In this document: positions 32,653 through 40,935 of the stretch, one piece after another
Layout of the letters: the number at the start of each line of letters is the position of its first letter
Numbering within the stretch: position 1 is the first letter of the stretch
Assembly: GCA_023418915.1 (NCBI GenBank)
Contig: JAEZYU010000109.1
Coordinates: forward strand, 112,624 to 176,623
DNA length: 64,000 nucleotides
Direction of reading: 5' to 3'
Origin: Bacillota bacterium
GTDB taxonomy: Bacteria > Bacillota > Clostridia > Acetivibrionales > DTU013
Program-made: the position numbers and the translations under genes
Notes under the pieces: model-generated
The model's database searches: none
What the model was told of the DNA's origin: nothing
Seen by the model: the letters and a program-made list of their open reading frames with translations, nothing else

Positions 32653-33933
32653 TTATCTGCCAAGAAGCTTTTTGACGGAAGCTATCTGCACGCAGATACA
32701 CAGTAACTCCACCGCTTTTTTTAGTTCACTTACCGGCGGCAGTGTCGGTGCTATCCTGATATTCCTGTCCTCGGGGTCTCTCCCGTAAGGATACGTCGCT
32801 CCGGCAGGAGTCATCACTACTCCGGCGTCTTTTGCCATCTTCACTACTTCCGAGGCGCATCCCTGCATTGCATTGAAGCTGATGAAATAACCACCGTTGG
32901 GTTTATTCCACCATGCTATGTTTTTATCTCCAAGCTCGGCCTCAAGTATGTCAAGTACTATATCAAATTTAGGCTTTAGTATGGCAGCATGCTTTTTCAT
33001 ATGGTTTTCGATGCCGCTTATATCCTTCAGAAACATTACATGTCTTAACTGATTTATCTTGTCCGGACCTATTGTTCTTATGCCAAGCAGCTTTTTGATC
33101 TGGTTGGTATTGCTTTCACTGGCTGCCATCATTGCTATGCCTGCGCCTGGGAAGGTGACCTTTGAAGTGGAAGCAAATATATAAACTCTGTCAGGGTTGC
33201 CTGCTTCCTTGCATGCTTTAAATATGTTTTTCAAATTGTCAGGCTTGTCAGTCAAATGATGCACTATATAAGCATTATCCCAGAATATCCTGAAATCTTT
33301 TGCAGCGGTGCGCATATTGGCTAATCTGTCAACAACCTCATCAGAGTAAGTGATGCCTTCGGGGTTGCTGTATTTGGGTATACACCATATACCCTTTATA
33401 GAATCGTCCTGTGAAGTAAGCTTTTCGACCATATCCATATCAGGTCCGTCTTGTTTCATATCGATTGTGATCATCTCAATATTAAAAAGCTCTGTAATGG
33501 CAAAATGCCTGTCATAGCCGGGACTTGGGCAAAGAAACTTCACCTTGGGCAGCCTTCCCCATGGTTCCGAACTGCCAACTACACCGAATGTCAATGCACG
33601 GCTGACAGTGTCATACATCATGCTGAGACTGGAATTACCGCCGATTATTATTTCCCTTGTACTGACTTCCAGAAGCTCTGAAAAAAGCTCCTTAGCCTCA
33701 GGAATACCATCTGACATACCATAATTGCGAATGTCCATACCTGTTGAGGTTTTGAAATTATCCGATGCACCGGGATAGCCGAGCATTTCCATTGAAAGCT
33801 CAAGCTGTTCTGTACATGGCTTACCTCTTGACATATCCAATTTCAGGTTTTCAGCTTTAATGCTGTCATATATTCTGTTTAACGAATCGAGCTTCTGTTG
33901 CAATTCTTTTCTGTCCAGCTTTGAAAAATCCAT
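32653..33933 (-). CDS. PLP-dependent aminotransferase, aspartate aminotransferase subgroup Ic
   Basis: 426-aa fold-type I aminotransferase. It carries LDMSRGKPC near the N-terminus, FLCPSPGYDRHFAITELF, a WDNAY segment (PLP aspartate) and FASTSKVTFPGAGIAMM (PLP lysine). This combination is typical of the group Ic enzymes, which act on aspartate and sometimes other amino acids. The start follows aggagtgcttatcct. It stands alone; no amino-acid biosynthesis operon is nearby. Confidence 0.9.
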   Translation of the reverse strand: MDFSKLDRKELQQKLDSLNRIYDSIKAENLKLDMSRGKPCTEQLELSMEMLGYPGASDNFKTSTGMDIRNYGMSDGIPEAKELFSELLEVSTREIIIGGNSSLSMMYDTVSRALTFGVVGSSEPWGRLPKVKFLCPSPGYDRHFAITELFNIEMITIDMKQDGPDMDMVEKLTSQDDSIKGIWCIPKYSNPEGITYSDEVVDRLANMRTAAKDFRIFWDNAYIVHHLTDKPDNLKNIFKACKEAGNPDRVYIFASTSKVTFPGAGIAMMAASESNTNQIKKLLGIRTIGPDKINQLRHVMFLKDISGIENHMKKHAAILKPKFDIVLDILEAELGDKNIAWWNKPNGGYFISFNAMQGCASEVVKMAKDAGVVMTPAGATYPYGRDPEDRNIRIAPTLPPVSELKKAVELLCICVQIASVKKLLGR

Positions 33934-34050
33934 AGGATAAGCACTCCTTCGCCATCTGCTTTTCTGATACCCGATTTATCATATTTTAATACATATGACT
34001 ATGATTTGCAACTCTAGTGCAAAAAAAATTCAAATAAAATATTGTATAAT

Positions 34051-34085
34051 AAAAAACACACACCAATATGCAGGATGTGTATTTA
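34051..34085 (-). terminator. Terminator downstream of the M19 dipeptidase gene
   Basis: On the minus strand ACACATCC pairs with GGTGTGT across TGCATATT, followed by GTTTTTTATT. It lies 30 nt after the dipeptidase stop. Confidence 0.75.
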
Positions 34086-34115
34086 TAGGATTCAAAAATT
34101 ATTGCTGCTAAAAAT

Positions 34116-35051
34116 TCAGATCAGAACCTGTTCTATTACTCTCATAAAATTTCGTCCGGCAATCTTTTCTATAAATCTGCTGCTATAGTTGAGCTGCTGT
34201 AGACGTTCAAACAAGGCAGGAATACGCTCTGTACTCTCAAGCCCGATTGGAATGCATTCAATGCCATCATAATCGGCACCTATCCCGATGTGGTCTTCTC
34301 CTATGACTGAGCAGATATGTTCTATATGTCTAACAACGTCATCTATATTTGCACTTTCAGTATTATTTAAAAAATACGGATAGAAGTTGATACCAACCAC
34401 CCCTCCATTGCTCCGGATGTCGGACAGCTGCGAATCGGTCAGATTCCTTTCATGGCAGCATACCGCTTTTGAATTTGAATGGGATGCTATTATCGGCTTT
34501 TTTGCCAACGAAAGAACATCATTGAAACTGGCTTCACACAGATGCGATACATCGATGATCATACCAAGTCGGTCCATCTCTGCCACCACCTGTCTGCCGA
34601 AATCAGACAGGCCTGCGCCGTGCTGTTCTCCTGAACCGTCGGCCAGCAAATTTCGATGATTCCACGCAAGAAGCATGCTCCTTACTCCAAGCCTGTATAG
34701 CTGTCTTAAAACTGAAAGCTCTCCATTGAGGCATTCTCCTCCTTCTATAGAAAGAACTGCAGCAACCTTTCCTTCAGCAATTACTTTATCTATATCAGCT
34801 GCGTTACAGCATACAGCGATCTTATCACTGTACCTTTCCTGAGCTTCATATATTACATCGATTATTGATATCACCCTCGTCAGAATGTTGTTTCTATATG
34901 TTCGCGGTTCTGCAAAAGCCGCAAAAAACTGGACACGCTCCCCTGACACTAGCAGTCTTTTCAAATCCAGATGGAAACTGTTTTCATATAAATTGCCATT
35001 AGTTTCATATACAGATAATGCAGTATCACAATGTGCATCTAATATCAGCAT
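34116..35051 (-). CDS. M19 family membrane dipeptidase homologue
   Basis: 311-aa member of peptidase family M19 (renal dipeptidase). Zinc-binding segments are the N-terminal DAHCDT, SIEGGE, SHSNSKAVCCHERNLTD and GADYDGIE, in family order. It has no signal peptide, so is probably a cytoplasmic dipeptidase, possibly acting on D-containing dipeptides. Its ATG overlaps the stop of yraN by one base, so it is coupled to the ylqH-yraN group. Confidence 0.9.
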   Translation of the reverse strand: MLILDAHCDTALSVYETNGNLYENSFHLDLKRLLVSGERVQFFAAFAEPRTYRNNILTRVISIIDVIYEAQERYSDKIAVCCNAADIDKVIAEGKVAAVLSIEGGECLNGELSVLRQLYRLGVRSMLLAWNHRNLLADGSGEQHGAGLSDFGRQVVAEMDRLGMIIDVSHLCEASFNDVLSLAKKPIIASHSNSKAVCCHERNLTDSQLSDIRSNGGVVGINFYPYFLNNTESANIDDVVRHIEHICSVIGEDHIGIGADYDGIECIPIGLESTERIPALFERLQQLNYSSRFIEKIAGRNFMRVIEQVLI

Positions 35052-35419
35052 TAAAAAGCACCTCTTATCAGATTAATATTTTTCGGCTCAAATGATTCAT
35101 TAGTGCGCTTTCCCGTAATTTCAACTATATCGAAGCGCATATTCCTTTCACCCATTCTATTCTGTTTGAGATATATCCATGCCAGTGCTCTTATCTTTTC
35201 TCTTTTCGCATGACCAACAGCCTCTGCCGGTGTACCAAAAAGAGCACCTGTCCTTGTCTTGACCTCGATGAAGCATATATATTCCTTCTCAGCTGCAACT
35301 ATGTCTAACTCGCCGTATCTTCCAGATCTGAAATTCCTGGCGAGTATGTTAAATCCATTTCTCACAAGATAATCAGCAGCAATTTGTTCGCCTTGTTTTC
35401 CGAATTCTCGCTTATTCAT
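35051..35419 (-). CDS. yraN: UPF0102 family protein YraN
   Basis: 122 aa from the ATG at 35419, which has a gggggaagg site; the frame extends 10 codons further without one. Restriction-endonuclease-like fold: FGKQGEQIAADYL, YGELDIVA, FIEVKTRT. The family is conserved and usually sits beside rnhB, as here, with ylqH overlapping its 5' end. The molecular role is unclear; a nuclease function in DNA processing is suggested by the fold. Confidence 0.92.
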   Translation of the reverse strand: MNKREFGKQGEQIAADYLVRNGFNILARNFRSGRYGELDIVAAEKEYICFIEVKTRTGALFGTPAEAVGHAKREKIRALAWIYLKQNRMGERNMRFDIVEITGKRTNESFEPKNINLIRGAF

Positions 35420-35711
35420 CCTTCCCCCTGTAAGACTGCGGTTTTTCAAATCTTTCGTCCATGTCTCCTATGAAAGCAAGTATTTGGGCAACTACTTCAT
35501 AAAGCTCCTTTGGTATTTCATCACCGATTTTCATAAAATTCAATGCTTGTGCCAGCTTTTTATCTTCGTATACGGGGACATCATTCTCTCTTGCTTTTTC
35601 TATTATTCTCTCTGCGGTCTCTCCCCTGCCCAGTGCTACTATCTCTGGTGCGTTGTTTCTATCAGGGGAATATCTCAGCGCTGCCGCCTCCCTTATTTTC
35701 TTTTCTCTCAT
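35412..35711 (-). CDS. ylqH: FlhB C-terminal-like protein YlqH
   Basis: 99 aa corresponding to the cytoplasmic C-terminal domain of the flagellar/type III export switch protein FlhB, without the membrane domain: AAALRYSPDRNNAPEIVALGRGETAERI and VPVYEDKKLAQALNFMKIGDEIP. The autocleavage NPTH motif of FlhB lies before this region and is absent. The gene is in the same position as ylqH of Bacillus subtilis, next to rnhB, and its function is unknown. It overlaps the start of yraN. Confidence 0.85.
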   Translation of the reverse strand: MREKKIREAAALRYSPDRNNAPEIVALGRGETAERIIEKARENDVPVYEDKKLAQALNFMKIGDEIPKELYEVVAQILAFIGDMDERFEKPQSYRGKDE

Positions 35712-35815
35712 CGAATTTCTCCCCCTTGCCGGATTTCTTCATTAATTTCGCTTACATTTGCAGTTTCCAGTACACTGTCAATGTGGTCTGTCAATTTTGC
35801 GAAAGAACAGAGCTG

Positions 35816-37576
35816 TCATATTCGCAGATCTACCCTTTCATGCTTCATTTTTACGACTCGCTGCAGCATTTTCTCCTGAGCGGTCGGAGAAGATGGTTTT
35901 CCCATGATGGAATATTTCATGTCAACCAGCTTACAGCCACATTCCTTAAGTCCGGAATATAGGCTTTTTATATTTGCTTTTATAAAATCATTCACTATTT
36001 CGCTTTCAGTCCTTAAATTGATACTGATGCCATTACCCTTTATTTCCAGCAGCGTTTCCACTCTCCCAAGATTCGCAGTATCAAGGGACAGGAACAACAC
36101 AGCATTCTGAGGGTCGATTTTCTTCAATTTGCTTCGCCGTTTCATTACATAAAGCTCAGCTGTCGTTCTCTGACCTGCTATGTCGACAGGCAGCTGAAAG
36201 TATAATACATTACCGGTATTTGCCATATCCAGCAGCTTAACAGTTTCATTGATAAGCACAGCAGCTTTTACGGCGTCTTCCCCACCAGCAAATCTATCTG
36301 CTGCTCTCAGCAGGATATTCGATTTTTTCAGCAGTTCCGTAACTCTTCCCATTGCTTTATTGATATCAAGTTGTTCATCTGACAATTCTTTATCGATTTT
36401 TATAAATATATCATCTATGGATTCTTTTATTTCAGACACCAAATTTTTAGAATTAGTGAAAGTATTATGATTGGATTTATCTTCCGTACCGCTCTTGATT
36501 ACAGCTATTGTTCCGGCCGACATCTGGCTGCTGTGTATTACTCTGTTTCCGCCTGCCGGTATGCTGCCGCTTGCAGGAACGCTCTGACCGACAGACCCAC
36601 TCTCATGCCTCCGTCCGCTCGTGCCAGCCGGTGTGTTTTTGTTTGCTGATTGATTTTCGTCTGATGACACATTTAGGTTTACTGATCCATTCCTTCCTGC
36701 CGGTTCAAACTCAGATATATTTCCACTTTGTCCTGCAGGTATGTTCCCACCTGCCGGTGATTTCCGGCTTTCAGGACTGTTATTACCGGTCAGCAGGATT
36801 TCAACTGTCGGTCTGCTTTTGTCTATTGATAGACTATCACCTGCTTCATTGCCTTCACTAGTCATTCCGCTCTCACCCTTCGACATGTTGGGGGGTGCTG
36901 TTTTGCTGTCGACCGATGGCTCACTCTGTAATTCAGGTGTATTATCTGCTGTTGGTGCCGATAACTGAGTCTTCAACTCTCCGAAAGCAGCGTCTGAGAT
37001 TTTTCCCAATGCATTATGCAGTGATTCAAGAAGTGTTCCCAGCTTCAACTCACCATCGAGAAACTTTGCAAAATATTTGGGGTCGGTTTTTGACGCATCT
37101 AAGTTCTTTAGAACGATGAAGGTTGCTTTTTCTGCATCAAGCAATTCATGATTTCTGATCAGCTCTGCCGCTTTTGATATATTCTCCGCATTCGGTTTTA
37201 CTCCGTATTTCAAGAATTCTGCAGCCAGCCTGATATTCATCTCATCAGGTTTTATTCCCAGTGCTTCAAGTGTTTTCTGAAGCTTTTGAGAAGCTGCTGA
37301 AGAGATGTGTGAAAGATCCTTTACGATCCCAAACTCAATAGACGTATTTGATCTTGATTTTACTGTAAGCGTAACAGTCTGACCAGCTGTAATATCAACA
37401 TCGACACCAGTCGCTGCCTTTAGTATTGAGCCGTTGGAAAGCCTGAGAACTGCTTCGTGCTGCGACGACTCCAAGACCCTTACTTTTATGACATCTCCTG
37501 TCTCGAGACGGTTGATCAGATCCCCGATATTGTCCCTGTTTTCAGTTGAAATGGCTGAACGATTGTCAATTCGCAT
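35816..37576 (-). CDS. FliK/YlqG-like protein with low-complexity middle region
   Basis: 586 aa from the ATG at 37576 (gggtg upstream; a GTG three codons earlier is an alternative). The N-terminal third has beta-rich and helical segments (VIKVRVLESSQHEAVLRLSNG), the middle (about 225-345) is rich in Ser, Gly, Asn and Pro with repeated PAGG/PAGQ/PASG motifs, and the C-terminus (about 430-586) resembles the hook-length control C-terminal domain of FliK (LYFQLPVDIAG ... ELYVMKRR, LFLSLDTANLGRVE). It occupies the ylqG position of Bacillus between rnhB and ylqH. No flagellar genes are nearby, so a flagellar role is not supported by context. Confidence 0.75.
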   Translation of the reverse strand: MRIDNRSAISTENRDNIGDLINRLETGDVIKVRVLESSQHEAVLRLSNGSILKAATGVDVDITAGQTVTLTVKSRSNTSIEFGIVKDLSHISSAASQKLQKTLEALGIKPDEMNIRLAAEFLKYGVKPNAENISKAAELIRNHELLDAEKATFIVLKNLDASKTDPKYFAKFLDGELKLGTLLESLHNALGKISDAAFGELKTQLSAPTADNTPELQSEPSVDSKTAPPNMSKGESGMTSEGNEAGDSLSIDKSRPTVEILLTGNNSPESRKSPAGGNIPAGQSGNISEFEPAGRNGSVNLNVSSDENQSANKNTPAGTSGRRHESGSVGQSVPASGSIPAGGNRVIHSSQMSAGTIAVIKSGTEDKSNHNTFTNSKNLVSEIKESIDDIFIKIDKELSDEQLDINKAMGRVTELLKKSNILLRAADRFAGGEDAVKAAVLINETVKLLDMANTGNVLYFQLPVDIAGQRTTAELYVMKRRSKLKKIDPQNAVLFLSLDTANLGRVETLLEIKGNGISINLRTESEIVNDFIKANIKSLYSGLKECGCKLVDMKYSIMGKPSSPTAQEKMLQRVVKMKHERVDLRI

Positions 37577-37685
37577 ACCGAACACCCCAGATCAAATTAA
37601 TAAAAATATTTCACACAAGGAGCGCATTTCTGCTGCCTTCTGCGGTGAGTAAAGGCTATATTTCCAAGTAATTCCTGATAGCAAA

Positions 37686-38363
37686 TCAGACTGTAAAATT
37701 TTTTATAAAGCTTATTCTATGTATCGGACAAATACCATATTTTTTTATAGCCGCAATATGCTGAGCAGTACCATAACCCTTGTGATTTTTAAAGCCGTAG
37801 GCAGGATACTTGGTATCTTCTTTATCTATCAGGCGATCTCTTGTCACCTTAGCTATTATTGATGCCGCCGCTATCGAAACGCTGAGTGCATCACCCTTTA
37901 TTATCGACTTTTGCGGAATGTTAATATCAGTTAACTCAACTGCATCTATAAGTAACAGCTCCGGTGACGGAGCCACCTGTTCAGCTGCCTTCCTCATTGC
38001 TATTTTTGCAGCATTGAGTATATTCACATCATCGATTACTTTCTCGCCGACTATTCCAATACCCACAGAGATCGCTTTTTCCATTATGATTTCATACAGC
38101 CTTTCTCTTTTGGACGCACTCAGTCTCTTTGAGTCATTGACTCCCTCAATAAGACAGTTTTCGGGCAATATTACGCATGCTGCTACAACAGGACCTGCAA
38201 GCGGACCTCTGCCTGCTTCATCGATACCCCCGATAAATCTCAGTCCTTGCCTGAATGCCTCCCTTTCATACTTGTACATATTTTCAAGCCGCAGCATTTC
38301 TTTATCATGTTTCTCTTTTTGTTTATTGATTTTGTCGATCTGGCTCTTTGTCTTCTCCTTCAT
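37686..38363 (-). CDS. rnhB: Ribonuclease HII
   Basis: Cleaves the RNA strand of RNA-DNA hybrids, including single ribonucleotides in DNA. The chosen ATG at 38363 gives 225 aa and has a gaggg site; a GTG at 38381 is the alternative. Catalytic acids lie in GGIDEAGRGPLAGP (Asp-Glu), LLIDAVEL and VTRDR. An N-terminal extension of about 40 charged residues precedes the fold, common in Firmicutes enzymes. Its 5' end overlaps the end of rbgA. Confidence 0.96.
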   Translation of the reverse strand: MKEKTKSQIDKINKQKEKHDKEMLRLENMYKYEREAFRQGLRFIGGIDEAGRGPLAGPVVAACVILPENCLIEGVNDSKRLSASKRERLYEIIMEKAISVGIGIVGEKVIDDVNILNAAKIAMRKAAEQVAPSPELLLIDAVELTDINIPQKSIIKGDALSVSIAAASIIAKVTRDRLIDKEDTKYPAYGFKNHKGYGTAQHIAAIKKYGICPIHRISFIKNFTV

Positions 38364-39231
38364 TTTCATCCCTCGCCTCACTCATTACCGGTATCTCCAG
38401 CGTTATATTACCGATCTTCCCACCGCGGAATTCATCAAGCATTATCATAGATATCCTGGTGAGATCTATAACTCCACCTGAAAGAATGCAGCCTCTTTTT
38501 TTACCTGCAGCCTCCAGAAGCTCATACCCGCTCATACCATCTGCGTTTTCCAGCTTAAATCGTTTCAGGAACAGCCCCGGATAGTCTGATGAAAGCTTCT
38601 TAGCCATTGCTGCAGCCACTTCTGTCACATCCATGATATCATCCTTGATGGCTCCTGTAAAAGCCAGGTTCAACGCTGTGCTCTCATCATCAAATTTCGG
38701 CCACAGAATACCCGGAGTGTCAAGTAAATCAATCTCGGGATTTAGCCGTATCCATTGTTTGCCTCTTGTGACACCGGGTTTGTCGCCTGTCACAGCGACA
38801 GCTTTGCCTGCGATCTTGTTTATAAATGTAGATTTGCCCACGTTTGGAATGCCGACTACCATAGTCTTGATAGTTCTGAATTTCCTTCCCTTTTGCCTGT
38901 CCCTTTCAAACCGTTCCTTCATTATGGTCTTCAAATTGTCTTTGAGGATGTTCAGACCTTTCCCTTTTATTGAATCCGCAAATATCACAGGGATACCTTT
39001 ATTTCGGAACCACGCTGCCCATTCCCTTGATATGTCAGGATCTGCAAGATCCGATTTGTTCAGGACGATCAGTCTTGGTTTATTTTGCACTATCGAATCT
39101 ATCTCCGGATTTCTGCTGCTTGCAGGGATCCTGGCATCAAGGAGCTCTATGACTACGTCAACAAGCTTCAGGTGTTCAGTCAAAAGACGCCTTGTTTTTG
39201 CCATGTGTCCCGGGAACCATTGTATATTCAT
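38323..39231 (-). CDS. rbgA: Ribosome biogenesis GTPase RbgA (YlqF)
   Basis: 302-aa circularly permuted GTPase for late 50S subunit assembly. The G4 motif NKSD (58-61) precedes the G1 motif GIPNVGKST (127-135) and G3 DTPG, and the N-terminus begins IQWFPGHMAK as in all RbgA proteins. It sits between rplS and rnhB in the standard Firmicutes order. Confidence 0.97.
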   Translation of the reverse strand: MNIQWFPGHMAKTRRLLTEHLKLVDVVIELLDARIPASSRNPEIDSIVQNKPRLIVLNKSDLADPDISREWAAWFRNKGIPVIFADSIKGKGLNILKDNLKTIMKERFERDRQKGRKFRTIKTMVVGIPNVGKSTFINKIAGKAVAVTGDKPGVTRGKQWIRLNPEIDLLDTPGILWPKFDDESTALNLAFTGAIKDDIMDVTEVAAAMAKKLSSDYPGLFLKRFKLENADGMSGYELLEAAGKKRGCILSGGVIDLTRISMIMLDEFRGGKIGNITLEIPVMSEARDENEGEDKEPDRQNQ

Positions 39232-39288
39232 AATATCTTTTCCTTTTCAAAATACAAAAGGGACCAAAGGTCCCCTTTATATATCATC

Positions 39289-39642
39289 TTATTCTTTTAC
39301 CTGCAGCTTTTCCTTGATCTTAGCAGCCTTACCAACTCTGCCGCGCAGGAAGTAAAGCTTAGCTCTTCTGATCTTACCTTTTCTAACGACCTGTATCGCA
39401 TTGATCTTGGGAGAATGGACCGGAAGGATCCTTTCAACTCCTACTCCGTAAGATACTCTTCTAACGGTAAAGGTTTCTTTCAACCCGGAGCCTTTTTTTG
39501 CTATTACAGTTCCTTCAAATATCTGTATCCTCTCTCTGCTGCCTTCTTTGACCTTCAGGTGTACCTTAACATAATCACCTATGCTGAGTACCGGCAGATC
39601 GGATCTCAACTGTTCCTGTTCCAGTGCTTTTATTATATCCAT
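39289..39642 (-). CDS. rplS: 50S ribosomal protein L19
   Basis: 117 aa; ends in the typical RAKLYFLRGRVGKAAKIKE segment and contains GDYVKVHLKVKEGSRERIQ and FEGTVIAKKGSG. The start follows a strong gaggagg. A structured leader with its own promoter precedes it. Confidence 0.98.
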   Translation of the reverse strand: MDIIKALEQEQLRSDLPVLSIGDYVKVHLKVKEGSRERIQIFEGTVIAKKGSGLKETFTVRRVSYGVGVERILPVHSPKINAIQVVRKGKIRRAKLYFLRGRVGKAAKIKEKLQVKE

Positions 39643-39752
39643 TATTTTTTCCTCCTCTCTTGCCTAGACGTTCATAATGCCTGATTCTGCATCAGCGGAC
39701 CGCCCGTATTACACACGTCAGATATTATACCACATGGAAGTATTATTTGTAA
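39643..39752 (-). promoter_or_regulatory. rplS promoter and structured L19 leader
   Basis: On the minus strand TTACAA (39747-39752) and TATAAT (39724-39729) are 17 bp apart. The 75-nt leader can close with GACG/CGTC (about 39709-39712 with 39668-39671) around an inner GCTGAT/ATCAGGC hairpin. Its position and fold suggest an autoregulatory L19 leader as known in Bacillus; the match was judged by eye only. Confidence 0.5.
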
Positions 39753-39825
39753 ATATTATTATTTCATCGGCAGTTGGAAGATATTTCGATGCCGTAAGAG
39801 GTCCCCAATTCTGCAGGTGGTGCTT

Positions 39826-39880
39826 GGTAAGAAAACTTTTCTACAAACGAAGGGTTTTCTTTGAACTAAAGTGTTATAAT
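39826..39880 (+). repeat. Dispersed element family B, copy 2, ending in an extended -10
   Basis: GGTAAGAAAACTTTTCTAC, AAACGAAGGGTTTTCTTTG, AACTAAAGTGTTATAAT. The arms AAGAAAACttttc / gggTTTTCTT form an imperfect inverted repeat. It ends in TGTTATAAT (TG at 39872-39873, TATAAT at 39875-39880), an extended -10, 22 bp before the cupin start, so it probably supplies that gene's promoter. Confidence 0.7.
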
Positions 39881-39902
39881 TTGAACAAGGAGGGTGATGT
39901 AA

Positions 39903-40253
39903 ATGATAAAAAAAGCTGATGAAATGGTTACAGAGCTTAAGAATCAGATGAGAGGCGGCAATGGGACAGTTGAAATTAATCATATATTTAAGCAGGATGA
40001 GCTCAATGGGAAAGCCCGTCTCTTTGCCAGGATATCTTTGAATCCGGGATGCTCCATCGGTCTGCATGAGCATAATGCCGAAGAGGAAATCTACTATATT
40101 ATAAAGGGCAAAGCTGTTGTGAATGATAACGGCAACACAAAAGAGGTGATCGCAGGTGATGCCGTTCTTACAGGCAACGGCGCATCTCATTCCATTGAAA
40201 ACCGCTGTGAAGAGCCGGTCGATATGATAGCAGTTATACTCCTTTACACCTGA
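39903..40253 (+). CDS. Cupin domain protein
   Basis: 116-aa single-domain cupin with both motifs: GCSIGLHEHNAEEEIYYIIKG (metal-binding His, His, Glu) and GDAVLTGNGASHSIEN (second His). Small cupins of this type bind metal and often sugars or small acids; no substrate can be given. It is the only plus-strand gene in the 35-56 kb block and interrupts the trmD-rplS cluster. The site aaggagggtgatg is strong. Confidence 0.9.
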   Translation: MIKKADEMVTELKNQMRGGNGTVEINHIFKQDELNGKARLFARISLNPGCSIGLHEHNAEEEIYYIIKGKAVVNDNGNTKEVIAGDAVLTGNGASHSIENRCEEPVDMIAVILLYT

Positions 40254-40325
40254 CCATGAGCAGAGCTCTTCTAACGCCAATAATAAGTTGTGTCTTCTAT
40301 GCTGAGTCGGGAAGAACTCTACTGA

Positions 40326-40934
40326 TCACGAAAATAGCTCCTCTACCGCTGCAATTGTACTGTTTATACCATCTTTACTGATATCCACCGAATAAATTCC
40401 GGGAATTGTTGGCAACAGGTATTTCAGCTCTGCTTCCAGATCCCTTTGCTTTTGCAGCAATTTTTCGTAATGTCTGTATTGGTCACCGGAGCGTGCAAGA
40501 CTGTCCGCCCTTATCCGAAGCTCCAGTTCTTTGGCTGCGTATTTTTCTTTTATGAATCGGTTTTGTATCGTTATCTCTGATATTTCTTTGTTTAGCATCG
40601 ATATTTTCCTACTCAGTCTTTTCTTCTTTATGAAAAACAACAACGGAAACATCAGAGATACTCGTTTCTGTTCATCCTTAACAAACGCATACCATCCGTT
40701 GACTGACAAAGTTATCTGGTCATTGATTTCTCTTATCCTTTTGATGTTTTTGTGGTAATTATCAGTAATTGACTGCAGTTTTTCTTTCATTTCACTCAGA
40801 GCCTCTTCAAAGAATGCTCTACTATTTGCAGCTGTACAGTTGGCTGCATTTTCAATCCCTATGTAGTTGTTCTTTAGTTCACCGAGCAGCAACAAAGCCA
40901 GTTCCATACGTCTTGACAGCACTTCTCTTCCCAT
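40326..40934 (-). CDS. Coiled-coil protein of unknown function
   Basis: 202 aa, almost entirely helical and charged, with predicted coiled-coil stretches at about 45-75 and 105-175 around a short hydrophobic segment (SLMFPLLFFI, about 93-102) followed by KKKRLSRK. The C-terminus (LPTIPGIYSVDISKDGINSTIAAVEELF) looks globular. I do not recognise a family. It starts one base after the SH3b protein ends, so the two form a unit between trmD and the cupin gene. Confidence 0.7.
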   Translation of the reverse strand: MGREVLSRRMELALLLLGELKNNYIGIENAANCTAANSRAFFEEALSEMKEKLQSITDNYHKNIKRIREINDQITLSVNGWYAFVKDEQKRVSLMFPLLFFIKKKRLSRKISMLNKEISEITIQNRFIKEKYAAKELELRIRADSLARSGDQYRHYEKLLQKQRDLEAELKYLLPTIPGIYSVDISKDGINSTIAAVEELFS

Positions 40935-40935
40935 A

